DNA of 64,000 nucleotides from Plasmopara viticola (Eukaryota > Oomycota > Peronosporomycetes > Peronosporales > Peronosporaceae). Where the stretch lies: positions 124,001-188,000 of the forward strand of contig MBPM02000053.1 of the NCBI GenBank assembly GCA_001695595.3, given 5' to 3'. The first letter of the stretch is position 1. Each line of letters opens with the position of its first letter. The notes beneath the pieces were generated by a model. The model made no database searches. It was given only the letters and a program-made list of their open reading frames with translations, and had not been told where the DNA came from. Below, one piece after another: positions 20,900 through 32,510 of this stretch. Made by a program: the position numbers and the translations under genes.

Positions 20900-23572
20900 A
20901 TGAAGGTCAAGCCACCCTACTACATCCTGAGCCTGCTATGGGGGCTGATTCTGCTAACGAGCAGTAAGACTGCCATAGCGGAAGCGAATGTATCCAATGC
21001 TGTAGCTGCCACTCCCGTTCAACATGTACGAGTGCGCACGCCCTCAACAGCAAAGAAGGACCGCGATTCCGTCGAGGAGCGAGTCTTTCCTTCAGCAGCT
21101 GCTGACCAAGTAATCCGGAATGAGCTCCAGCCGTTTGCCGGGAAACTCATTTCAAAAGACGTGATTGATCTTTTTCATAAGAAAACGTTCAAGTTCAATG
21201 CCATACAGCAGTTAAGCAATATGCGCGATGTGAATGCAATCAATGCATTGACGCGGATTTCTGGAAAAAATTATAATCACTTGGTAATTTGGTTCGGAAC
21301 CAAGTCACCGGAGGAACAGGAAGTTGTGCTGGATCTTTTGGTAGCCCAATTAAAGTCAAACTCAGTTTCTAGGCTCAAGTTACTACAATTTCTCGAAGCT
21401 GGGAAGGCGAGCGCAAGTGACGAATTTCGTATCATCGCTGCCGCGGTGGAAAAAAAGTGGTTGATGAGTATTTCGACAGATGAGATGTACAATGCGCTCG
21501 AACTTCCCTATATTTGGGACGACGAAGAATTTGTAAGGGATGTAGGCCACTCGATCTGGGAAAAATTTCAAAGTATCGGAGAAGAAGAATTTACTGCGTT
21601 CATGTTGACCAAAATGCGAGAGCGATCGGAGGATGAAATCATGTGGGCTCGACTTATCTACAAGATGGAGAATGACGAGACTGTAAAGATCCCACTCGCT
21701 GGTATGTTTGACGAACTGATTCAGACAAAAGCAGTCGCTGCAGGTTATTGCAGGCCCATTGTTGCTGTCAAGATTCTGGTGAGTCCACGGCTTTTGAAAC
21801 TGTATCACGGCCCGGCAGGGACTAGCGAGCACATTGGTGCGGTGGTAGTGGATGAACTGTTCAAATGGTCGAAGGATGAACTCATGTGGGCCAAATTGAT
21901 TTATATACTGCAAAACGACAAAAGTGTGCCAACAATTCCTTCCAGTGTGTTTGACCACCTTCTTCAACCATACGAGACATTCATTTCTGAAGAAGCTCGC
22001 TTTGCACCCAGCCAGGCTGTTAAATATCTGACAAGTCCCGAATTCTCTCGCATTGACGACCGCTTGTTTACCGGTAACAAAGTCGATGCGAAGCTATTGG
22101 CGAAATTACTTGAGAAGTCGCACGATGAACTCATGTGGGCAAAGCTGTTGTACATGTTAAAAAATGACAAGAGCGTGTCCGCTCCTGTCTCCGGTGTGTT
22201 AACGGCTCTTCTTCATTCGTGGACGGAGTGGCCAAACAGTGCAGCTGCAATAGCTGAACAGACCCCGTTCAGCATGAGTAAAGAGATTTTGATCAATCCA
22301 AAGTTCTATTACTTGTACATGTATGCGCACTTTGCAAGCGACAATCCCGACGTCTTCCTACTGGAGAAATTGCGAGAGCGATCGACAGATGAGATTGTGT
22401 GGGCTCAAGCTCTCAACGCGCTGGGGGAGGACCAAAGCGTGCACACTCCTTTGTCCGGTGTGCTTGATGCTCTCCTCCACTCGTGGATCGAAGTGCCATA
22501 CAATACGGCTGCACTTGCAGATAATCAGCCTGCGCTTATCGGCGCTTATAAACTCCTGCTGAAATATGCCGTTGTTATTCATAACACACATAAGCTTGCG
22601 TCTCCACAGGAAGCCGAAGTGCTTGTAAATGTGCTGCTCAAGTGGTCGAACGATAAGTTGATGTGGGCCAAATTTCTACACAAGCTGCAACAAGACCAAG
22701 CCTTCTCTGTTGCCGCTTCGAGTGCGTTTGATGCACTTCTTCAATCGAACGACGCAACACAAACAGCCCATCATTTTTTACCAAGCTTAATGGTCGAGTA
22801 TCTAAGAAGTCCACGCTTCTTTAGACTACACAATTATTTCCAATCTGGAGGTAACCCCGAGATAATGTTATTGTCACATTTATTTACAGCTCAATCGCCA
22901 GATCAAGTCATGTGGGCCAAAGTGCTCTACATTATGCAGAACGACGAAAGCGAAGCCAAAACCCTTTATTCCAGCATGTTGGACTATCTTCTGGTATATT
23001 GGACATACGACGTCACTGGAATTGCCATTTCACCAAACTTGTATATCGAGAGTAAAAGCTATCTCGAGAGCCACAGCTTTGCCAATTTGATTGCGTACGC
23101 ACACTTTTCGAGTGACGATCCCGACACATTTGTGCTGCAAAAACTGCGAGAGAGATCAGCCAATGATTTTATGTGGGCTCGCCTTTTAAACATTCTGCGT
23201 AAGAACTATCCGAAACCACGGGAGGAGGGTGACCAGGTGCGGGAGGAAGAGGATGCGCTTTCTGGTGTTTTAAACGCTCTTTTTCACTCATGGATAGGAA
23301 AGCCGTACGATGCGGCTGCAGCTTCAGATCAAAAGCGCGCACTTATTGCTGCTTATGATTATCTGACGAGTAAACAAACTGCTGACTGGTACAACAAGAT
23401 GTCGACTTCGGAAAAGACACAAGCCCACAAGGTCATGCTGATTGAATTGTTGAAGTACTCAAAGGATGATGTTATGTGGGCCAAATTTTTGAGTAAGCTA
23501 CAGAAAGACCGCACCGTGAGTTTTTCTCTTTTCGGAGTGTATCAAACTCTTCTCGAATCATGGGTAGTATAG
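20900..23572 (+). CDS. secreted RXLR-like/EER tandem W-module effector, paralogue 3
   Basis: Predicted 890-residue intronless protein starting at an ATG that aligns with the paralogues (MKVKPP). It has a signal peptide (ILSLLWGLILLTSS), an RXLR-like RVRT and VEER. Nine modules follow: an N-terminal LVIWFG unit and eight later W motifs (DEIMWARLIYKMEND, DELMWAKLIYILQND and so on to DDVMWAKFLSKLQKD), each followed by a conserved LLxSW-like helix. It is most similar to the gene at 10792 throughout the first four to five modules. It lies 340 bp after the CRN relic and 350 bp before a large perfect foldback repeat. The frame is intact, so I expect it to be functional. Confidence 0.8.
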   Translation: MKVKPPYYILSLLWGLILLTSSKTAIAEANVSNAVAATPVQHVRVRTPSTAKKDRDSVEERVFPSAAADQVIRNELQPFAGKLISKDVIDLFHKKTFKFNAIQQLSNMRDVNAINALTRISGKNYNHLVIWFGTKSPEEQEVVLDLLVAQLKSNSVSRLKLLQFLEAGKASASDEFRIIAAAVEKKWLMSISTDEMYNALELPYIWDDEEFVRDVGHSIWEKFQSIGEEEFTAFMLTKMRERSEDEIMWARLIYKMENDETVKIPLAGMFDELIQTKAVAAGYCRPIVAVKILVSPRLLKLYHGPAGTSEHIGAVVVDELFKWSKDELMWAKLIYILQNDKSVPTIPSSVFDHLLQPYETFISEEARFAPSQAVKYLTSPEFSRIDDRLFTGNKVDAKLLAKLLEKSHDELMWAKLLYMLKNDKSVSAPVSGVLTALLHSWTEWPNSAAAIAEQTPFSMSKEILINPKFYYLYMYAHFASDNPDVFLLEKLRERSTDEIVWAQALNALGEDQSVHTPLSGVLDALLHSWIEVPYNTAALADNQPALIGAYKLLLKYAVVIHNTHKLASPQEAEVLVNVLLKWSNDKLMWAKFLHKLQQDQAFSVAASSAFDALLQSNDATQTAHHFLPSLMVEYLRSPRFFRLHNYFQSGGNPEIMLLSHLFTAQSPDQVMWAKVLYIMQNDESEAKTLYSSMLDYLLVYWTYDVTGIAISPNLYIESKSYLESHSFANLIAYAHFSSDDPDTFVLQKLRERSANDFMWARLLNILRKNYPKPREEGDQVREEEDALSGVLNALFHSWIGKPYDAAAASDQKRALIAAYDYLTSKQTADWYNKMSTSEKTQAHKVMLIELLKYSKDDVMWAKFLSKLQKDRTVSFSLFGVYQTLLESWVV

Positions 23573-23921
23573 ATTTTGATTGACGCCACAATTGTTGAAC
23601 GCCGCGTTTTTTTTAATTTTTTTAAATATAAATTTCAACGCTTATGTTCTAGTATTTGCTGATTGCAGGTCTGCGCCGGTAAATTTTGCTTATGCTTCGG
23701 TAACATCGGCACATGGTCCTGGGCATAGCATATTGGATGGGACGGATACATTCGATACTGAAACAAATGGTGTTTAACGCACGCACTGCATATCTTGCGT
23801 CTCTCGTACCAGTTTTAAGAGAATGCAAAGGTCTATAAGAATTATAGAATTTCTCAACCTCAGTTGCGTATGCTTTGGTGCGTCTTCATAGCGGTTAATT
23901 CCGGCTTATAGAGAAGATTTG

Positions 23922-24193
23922 TACATTGTTGCACAATTTGAAGCATCTTTGCCTGACTGTCATCTTAAGCGCATTCGAATGACCAATTAATCTCGATTAA
24001 TCTCGATTACTGTCATCTTAAGCGCATTCGAATGACCATTCGAATGACCAATTAATCTCGATTAATCTCGATTACTGTCATCTTAAGCGCATTCGAATGA
24101 CCAATTAATCTCGATTAATCTCGATTAATTGGTCATTCGAATGCGCTTAAGATGACAGTCAGGCAAAGATGCTTCAAATTGTGCAACAATGTA
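23922..24193. repeat. foldback element: 71-bp perfect inverted repeat with tandem 53-bp units
   Basis: Arm 23922-23992 is the exact reverse complement of arm 24123-24193. From inside the left arm, a 53-bp unit beginning ACTGTCATCTTAAGC is repeated three times: 23956-24008, 24009-24073 and 24074-24126. The middle unit carries an extra 12 bases from a CATTCGAATGAC duplication. The spacer is therefore made of copies of the arm end. No coding sequence is present. It resembles a foldback or MITE-like element. Confidence 0.85.
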
Positions 24194-25044
24194 TTTTTTT
24201 ATTTTTATTGAAAATAGACATGGCATGACTGCATAACTCGCCACCCCAGCTTGACTTTGAACTGTCATAGCCCTCAATCAAGATAATGCGGCGGCCATAG
24301 TACGTGCCAAATATTACTTAACTTTCTCCTGAGTTCAAAATACAAAGGTATGAGAGTAGACTCTAGCCTTGGAATGTTAAGACGGGCATGTGCTATCTGA
24401 CACTGTTATACAAACATCGTGTAATCAAAAGTAATCCGACAGTGTGAAATGCGGATACGTTGCACTAATTGCAAGTCACCACGTGGAAATAGCACAAAAT
24501 CTAATTCATAAGTTTTAATCTTGCATTCATTTTTCGCTACATGATACTTAAATTGACTTTGTTCTTTCACGGCCATGCTTCTTTTACAGATGTGAGCCAC
24601 CGTTTGGAGAAACGTCAAGCTCGAAAATAAAGATATTTATAGGTGGATATTGACCATGACACGTCCAAGCAATGTATCTTCATAAATATTCGATTTAGTC
24701 ACGATTTGATGCTCAACTTTGAATGCATGCTTGAATAACCTTCAATTAAGCTTGCAAAATTAGTTTAGACTTTGTATAAAATTAGCATTGCAAGAATTTT
24801 TTACGGTGAAATCCATATAAATTAGCATATTTTCTAAACACATTCTATAATCTACTGAGTATGGCAAGAAAAAATCTAATTCATTCAAGATTAGTAAAAC
24901 TTAGACGAGTTTACAATTGCAGTTGTTTTAAGGATCAGTGAGCCGGTCGTGTCTATACTGCGCAATTTGATACGATTTGAAACTTGCGTTTCTGACCGAA
25001 GTCCTTCCAAATCATCACAACATGATAGGCTGTTTTCGGAAAAG
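24194..25044. other. AT-rich spacer
   Basis: No gene is recognised. The stretch lies between the foldback element and the LTR-like repeat. Confidence 0.45.
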
Positions 25045-25353
25045 GTTGGGGTGACGCCCTCCTTCCAAGCGCGGGGGCTAAATGCTCGCGCGCTTCGGGC
25101 AGGTGCTCTCGGGCATCTGCAGGTCTCTAACGAGTCTCACACTCGACGCGACGGTCTCCAGCACCAGGGCGCCACCTGGGCTCTTACCAAGTCAGAACTA
25201 CACAAAATAATGGAAGACCCTCACGGCCTCGGTGCTGGCTGCACTGCCCGCCGAACGAGACCCGACGTATGCGGACACCACTCTATGCCGTGGACTAGCC
25301 AGACTGAACCTAGCACGCGCATAACTTGGTAACGCGATAACGTAATACATTAC
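25045..25353 (+). repeat. GC-rich dispersed repeat, LTR-like, copy 2
   Basis: Nearly identical by eye to 47315-47625 and, inverted, to 5929-6239. It begins GTTGGGGTGACGCCCTCC and ends near TAATACATTACC. The following bases (about 25390-25420, TATTGTTTTCAAAGAGATC) may match the longer end seen in copy 1. A solo LTR is the simplest reading. Confidence 0.6.
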
Positions 25354-26257
25354 CTACATTACATGACCTATTTAGTGTGGTTTTGGTATATATATTGTTT
25401 TCAAAGAGATCAATCCGCATTTAAGCTATTATTATAATTCTCAATCATACTTAGCTCCACATTGCATATTGGGTGGCTGTGCGTCAGGGTAAGATGAGGC
25501 CTAACCACTATCAGATGTCAAAGTTGTCGTTGTGACTTTTGCACAATGAAAGGGTATACAAAGGATGCCTTGCTATTTCGGTGCGAAAAATCATCATGTT
25601 TGCTCTCCATATTTTGAATCAGGTGGCTTCGTACCAATTCTTGCCATATTTGTCTCGGATAAATAGAAAGCTAAACTGCTTTCCTGTTTGTAAAAATGGT
25701 AATGAATATCAATAATTCGATCGTCCCCGTTGCTTTGAGTTGCTAAGCAGTTAATGACAGTTATAATTGGCTTTCATTACAAGAGCTGCTTTTATTGTCG
25801 AGATCTCAAGCTCTAAATATACAAGTTCGAAATCTGTGCATGCAGTGACATAATCCAGTGTACACAGCCTCTGTAGTGAAAGCATGAGCGTGTAAAACTC
25901 ATGAGATAGGGACTAATTTTAAAATAATCGCATATAGACCAGATAATTAGGGTAGTTTGCTTGACCTAATATGTGTAGGCCTTTATATACTTAGCTAGGC
26001 TACTGGTGTCATTCATCTTTAGTTTGCCGAGCAAAAACCCCAAGTCAGGTGCCCCTGACATAAATCTAGACCTCAAATTGCTAGTCAGTGTTTTCATCAC
26101 GATTTGAGAGACTTACTTTGCACATGCAAAATGCTGATTTAAAGTGTACGAGAATTAAGAGGTACATTGTTTTCCCTATAAGCTACTAGTATCGAATTTT
26201 TTTGCAGCCTCCCCGACTTCTTGGGTCATTGGCTTTATTGCTATTGTAAATTGGAGG
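25354..26257. other. AT-rich spacer
   Basis: No gene or clear repeat is seen. Confidence 0.45.
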
Positions 26258-28370
26258 CTATGGTTGGAAGACGATGCCGTAAATTGACGCATGAAGATCC
26301 GAAGCTTTTTTTTGGTTATGATGGCTGCCAAAATGACAAAAGTCTTTCAGTACTTCTTTGTGCTTAACCTCATCACAGATTCGATAGTATCTGATGTCGA
26401 TGTGTTTTGCGCGACCATGGTCGACCTGATTCGTTGCCATATTAATGCATGACAGGTCGCCTCAAGGGTCTTAAGCTCTGGTCTCGAGTCGTCCGCTGCT
26501 ATTGAGATCTCGCAACAAAGGCGGTGAAAATTGGCTCCTAAGATGGTTAGGCTCAGTGTTATGTATTCTACTATACTTATTGACAATGTCGCACCTAACA
26601 AGTATTTGCTTTCTTCATCTCAGTTAAAGGAATGTGTGGCACGAAGTTGACTTACAATCAAGATTATTACCATTCCAGTCTACGTCAGGGCACCCACAAA
26701 AGCTCGCCTTACTACCAGACTTTTAGCAGGTTCCACGTGACTGGGTCCTTTGTTTATAGCAAAAGATACGCTTTACCACAATTCGTCGATCCTTATGAGA
26801 GCGCGTCATGAAAGGAGAAGCATAACCCACAGCAAGCGCAACGTCTTTTTTTGCCCACGTAATCAAAGGTATAATTTTTTTTACTTTTTACGGAACAAAG
26901 CGCTCAACTTAGTCGGCGCATAACTTGGAGCTCATATCTGCTAAATATACCACATCTGTGCTTTAACACTTGAAAATGTCGTCTGCATATCTACACTGAA
27001 CTTACTGTCTACATCGTGCACCAGCACAATACCTACAGTCTTCACTCCTAGTCATGTCGAAATCTTCTTAAGATCGTATTTTGTGCTTGTAAACAGGCCA
27101 TCCAGGCGACTAGTGAACAACACGTCGTCCGCGTAAACCAGCACGATAAATGCGGTACACTAATGCTTTTACCACGTCTAGCCGGTCACCTGAGATACAA
27201 CAAGCTTTACATTCCCAATGAATAATTCAAGTGATAATATTGGGGACTCTGTCCCCGACTGTGGAACCAAATGCCGATTTGTAGACCTGATGGCGTTCAA
27301 CCAGGTGGCGAATCGCGAACTTCGCCCAAGCGCCACTGTAAATATGGCAGGCAACCCTTCAACGAGAATTTTCTCCAATAACATGCGTTAACACCAAGTA
27401 GAGCACCGACCACATGCACGAGAGGACTTTGCTACGACTTGAGATCAAAAAGACGCTTACGATGGCAATAGTGCTGAATTTACTCCGTCCCTTTTTTGGT
27501 AAACAAAATCCAGCGCTGTGGAAGCTGAAGATTCGGCTAAATCGACGATGTTTTGGGAAGCAATGGGCTTGATTAGTGCATTCGAGCAAGACCAATCGTG
27601 CGGAGCTCAAGTCGATGCACCTTCTATGTCTTTTTTAAGCTGACAAGTCACCAAACGGTCAGCTATGTGATATGAAGGGCACCGCAGATTGGTTGATTAA
27701 GAAGTACACGGCGCACCTCGTGGCAGAAAGAAGAAAAGTACAGCATCGACTTTACGGAAATATATTCGCCCGTGGCGGAGAACGTGACGCCGCGCATTTT
27801 CATTGCCTTAATTGTGTACTTCGGTTGAATGATAATGCGACTAATCACCACCTGTCCTGCTACGATATCGTCGAAACTATACGCTTTCGATACTTTGTCA
27901 GATCCCATGACTACCCCGCGCGAGTTTAAGTTCCCATGTGAGTCCTTTTTCTTTGGACTCAGAGCATATATCGGCGATCAAACATGGTAAGCATCCGTTC
28001 AAATTTCGTATTCACACATCACTTGGACTTGTGCACATCTCCAAAGTATTTTAAATTTTAAGTGACGGCAGACAGCTCTGATGTAGATTGTGACATTGCC
28101 GCTTTCTTAATACACATTTCGATTTGGCAAAGTACAGTATGCTACAGCCGGTCTGCAGTGCAGTTTATCTAGTGCCCGTAAGGAACTATGGTCTGATTTT
28201 CGCTTTCTTGGTTCTCGTAAAAACTTCAAAGATTGAGTCGCATGCTTAAGAAACTTGTCAAAACGCAAGAACTTGACCCACTTGCCAGCTTGCGTCTTAA
28301 TCTCCGTGGTATAGCTCATGCAGTACTCTTCAGCGTACTTTTGTAGAAACCTTCCATGCATGTGCTAGAT
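26258..28370. mobile_element. degenerate Ty1/copia relic C, internally inverted
   Basis: On the minus strand at about 26258-26440 an RNase H tail reads RAKHIDIRYYRICDEVKHKEV, a strong copia signature. Just upstream (26440-26600) is a VEYITLS segment. On the plus strand at 27672-27840 the RT start reads KKYTAHLVAE and, in the next frame, DFTEIYSPVAENVTPRIFIALIVYFG. RT and RNase H are thus on opposite strands, so the element has been inverted internally or two insertions are juxtaposed. The part at 27900-28200 aligns with 15180-15480. All frames are broken. Confidence 0.7.
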
Positions 28371-31179
28371 CATTAACGTGAGAAGCAGAGGCTTGCTCCC
28401 GTATTATAGAGTCTCGATCTTATACTGGAGCGAGATAAGCGGTTATTTTAAGCAATTGAAGCATCATAGATCTCGGATGAGCCAGGACAACAACTATGCT
28501 AGCACGTTAATGTTTAAAAATACTGCAGCCAGTTATGTTTTGAAAATCAAAGAGGGTTTTGAAGAAACAAAAAAGTTATCGCACACTTTACGCACAGCCC
28601 GTCGCTTTTTTAATAACGGTGGTTTTCAAATTGATCGCGCTTTAATGACGAAAAATAAGTCGGTTCAGCTTACATAATTATACGATCTTGAATTTTTTTG
28701 GCATGCTGGCGCAAGCGAAATTGTGTAGCAAGACATAGCAAATAGTATCAGCGCAACTATGGTAGCAAGCGCCTATTGTCCGCGTTTAGTGTGTATTGCA
28801 CGATTTTGCAAAGAAAAGACCTAATTAAGGAAGTCTTGCAAATTCTAGTACTGACCCGCCCGTGCTCTGCACACTGATGACAAATATCTGATCAAGAGTG
28901 ACGCGATTTTCTTAAAGAAACCGAAGCCTACAACTGCTACTTGCCCATTTACAGGAACTATGATAAACTTAACTGCTGACCATTCATAATTTTGCTTGAC
29001 CACATTTACAGTTGTAAAATTTTACTCGAGCAAACTTTCAGTTTTGTGTTTACATGCATTGTTTAATGACTTGACTGAGGCAAATTTATCTCGTAGATTA
29101 TACAATAGCATTATATTGTACGATTACATAAATTTATGAACAGTCAAAACAATGAAGATAGAAAACGCAGGTCAACAAATTTGTAAGCCGCGTCAACGTG
29201 GGAAGGCACGAATGTGTTTTTAACGATCGTTACTTTGCGAGCATACGCATACGGCACACGCATTACAACAAATTTGTGAAGCACGCCAACGCGGAAGAGC
29301 ACGAATGAATTATACAGCTTTTATATTGCGAATATGCACATACGAGTGGCTTACTAGCGTAAGCTTAGTAATGGCGGTTATATGTTTTAAAAAGCGACAA
29401 TTTTTATCGATGAGACTACTGTTCAAATATCTATCAGAAATGCATAGCATGTTAAAGAAACTATGCCAGAGCATTCAACCTTTTCAAGACCGAGAAGCAT
29501 TACCAAATTGTCTACCTCCGTACTGCTGTCTCTAGGGATGCTCATTTTAGTCTATGCAGTGAAGTCTTCAGAATCAATCATTCTTTAAAAGATTGGCCAT
29601 TTCATCCCGACGGTCATGACGCATAACTTCCTAACAGGCGGCGACGACAACGAGGTTTAGTGCACAGCTTGGTATGCTAGTAAAGTGTTAGTGGAGGCCA
29701 AGTGAAAAAAGTCGCAAATGGGTTCTCGAATAGGTGAAAGAAATAAGATTAAGATCGAACCAAAATTATGGATCGTCATTGCGGGAGCATACACGAAACT
29801 TAAACGAGTGTTTTTTCGTGATGGAACAGACAGGACATCAGTGAAATAGAAACTTCATAATTTGAAGTCAAGTATGCAGCATTTTTAGAAATAATTCACT
29901 AATGTGAGGGTGGTGCTTAACAAGAAGATCAAGCTTGACAAATGAGTACGAGAATAGTGAATAGCATTCACAGAACGGGATTGCTATCCTTAACTTATTA
30001 TTTACTGCCCTACAATTTGAACGCTTGAGCATGCTACCGCAAACACATTGTTGCAATGAGATGGTCTACATGTAAGGGGACTGCTATAAAAATAGAAAAC
30101 TTGCCGAGCAAATTGATCAAGAGCTAGCAAAAAAGGTACATTGTTGATTCAACACGCATGGCATATGCAAACCCGAGCGAGAAGGAGTCTATTCGCTTTA
30201 ATGACGATAAGCAAACGGCACATCAACCTTGTCAACGCCATACATAAAATATTTACAAATTGTGCGAAGCTTTATGCGGTTTCGTTGTATGATCAAGCTC
30301 TCTTACGGCACATACTACAGTACATCAATTTATGTAATCAGATTGATTTGCCAAAGCAAAGTCGCGGTTGCTGGACTTATCATCGATAAGCTTAAGAAGG
30401 AGCATGATGTTTGTAATCCTGTCAGATTAAACGATAAGGCAATGCTTTCCCCATTTTCAGAACTATTATATCAGATTGACAAAGTAAAACTAACGTCCCC
30501 GGAAAGACTTTATTTTTTTTTATTAAGGCGATTCAGAGCACGAAGTCATGCATATAACTTCTTAGCCTCGACAGGGTTGCTACTGAAGCATGAAGTTGGT
30601 CTCCACCCTTCCAGCGTAGATAAGTTTAAATCTGTAGTGCACACAACATTAGCAATAAAGAAATGCGTTATCATCCTGTGACGCATTAAATGTGAGATGT
30701 GCCGTGATTGATGCAGCCAAACGTTCTCAATTCGAGAAGTCAGCCTTAATATTGGTTAATGCCAAGTTAGAGTGTTAGCACGTGAACCCAAGATATCTAT
30801 TGACATCAACTTGATGCTTTGTACAAGAGTAAGTGTATGCTGCAGCGCTTGGCTGATCGTATTTTATCGTAAGTGTGGCGCTTGATACATATTTCTTTTA
30901 TCTTGAAAAGACGTTTAGTGACGATCAAATATCAAATACAGACGTACTTTGACAGATGCAAGACGACAGTTATAGCATCTCATCTTTCATTCCATAAAGG
31001 CGTATGCCGCATAAGTCATACTTCAGTACATCGAAATGTGTTAATAAATAAGCCTTTGACTTAGTGCTACGTGTAATTGTAAATACTCATAAGCCGAGTA
31101 ATAAAGTGAGCTAAAACAGCAGGTGAGTCAAGCACTGCAGAAAACTCGTCTACATTTTTCGAAGATGTAATTGCATGAG
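28371..31179. other. spacer with no supported gene
   Basis: No gene is recognised. A diverged tandem duplication of about 94 bp is noted separately at 29172-29345. The frame at about 30229-30681 is unrecognised, and I see no motif in it. Confidence 0.4.
29172..29345. repeat. diverged tandem duplication, about 94-bp unit
   Basis: CAACAAATTTGTAAGC... near 29173 recurs as CAACAAATTTGTGAAGC... near 29267. Both are followed by similar GCACGAATG and CGCATACG/CACATACG segments. Confidence 0.5.
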
Positions 31180-32510
31180 TACTTTTCTAGCGGCTCGGTT
31201 GACGAAGACGATGAAGGCAGCTTTGTAGTTGTTCGGGTCAAACTTTCACATACCATTATTCTCGATAGTATATTACCTAAGATGCTGATGCGCAAATTAG
31301 GCATTTCCATTATGATGATAAAAGCAGACATGGGATAATCATATCGATAGCGCTTTCGAATTGTCGGGCTAAATTTCCGTGTGGTTCACGCAGCAAGCAC
31401 GACAGGAAGTCGCCGTGGTCAGCATGTGCTGATCCCACAAAATGTGTATATCAGTGATGGCACTTGTGTGAGCTTTCATTTTTCTTTCTCGAAATGCAAT
31501 CATCTTTCGCTATGACTAAAAAAAGAGCTGTAAGAACAATCAGTGCACAAATTTGGTATTCCATTGTTCATATTTATGCTTCTTCGATGGTAAGCTTTCC
31601 GTGTCATTACCTCACGATCAAGCTTGAGGCATTGATTATATATACAGAGTCGGAAGTTTTCACACGGCTATTAACGTGTTCAAGCGGATTCATAAGTAGG
31701 ATAACACGAAGATCATCGCAACTTCAAAATCGCAAAAAAAGCTCAGTTTGTATAGGAGACATATTTTCAATTTTGATATGCCTAAAGAAGAAATGTTAGC
31801 TTTGAGCTCAAACACATGAAGGAATGAGTAGAGCTGCAAAAAGCTAAGCGAAATTGATTGGGCCGAGGGCAAGCTAAGCACCAAGTGACAAAGGGTTGAC
31901 ACATTGCCTTACCTTACCGCCCGCATTGCGGGCGGCGCTCGTCTTGTCTTTAACATCAAATACATTAAATATGGAATGCGTCAGCTGGTGGAGCGAGTGG
32001 TAATATTAAGCGAAACAGACTGGGACACAATTTTCTCGACGTGGGCGACCCTCGGCACGTCTTGTATAAGTAACATAGTTTCGTGCTTGAATGTCCGTTC
32101 CGTTAATCGTTCGTGCAAATTATTGTCTGTTTGCCTAGCTACAAACGACTGCGGCTACAATATAGCTGTATAAATTAGACCTGATTTATAAGCGTACCGC
32201 AGCTGTACATGCTGTACAGCTGTGTTTGACTAAGCGCAACGTAATTCGGCTTTTTCTTAGTCTAAACCCATGGCTATAATGCATGTGGACACTTTTACCG
32301 TCTTAAATGTAATGGCTTTCAGATAAGGCTCCAATATTGGCTTACATTAACAAAAAATTAATTTTGTCCTTTATATACCGCCACGGCAATCAAAAACACT
32401 ACGCAAATGAAGCTGCGATTGGCAATAGAAATTGCAATTAAGCCGCGATAATACTATTAGTAATAATACTTAGATAATTTTTCGGTAGTTTACATTTGAT
32501 GAGCGTGACC
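31180..32510. repeat. segmental repeat B (pair with 15790-17020)
   Basis: Carries the same ordered landmarks as 15790-17020: GGCTCGGTTGACGAAGACGA near 31192, CAGCATGTGCTGATCCCAC near 31420, CCCGCATTGCGGG near 31920, and TTAGTCTAAACCCATGGCTATAATGCATG near 32258. The spacing is longer here, implying insertions in this copy or deletions in the other. Confidence 0.5.
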
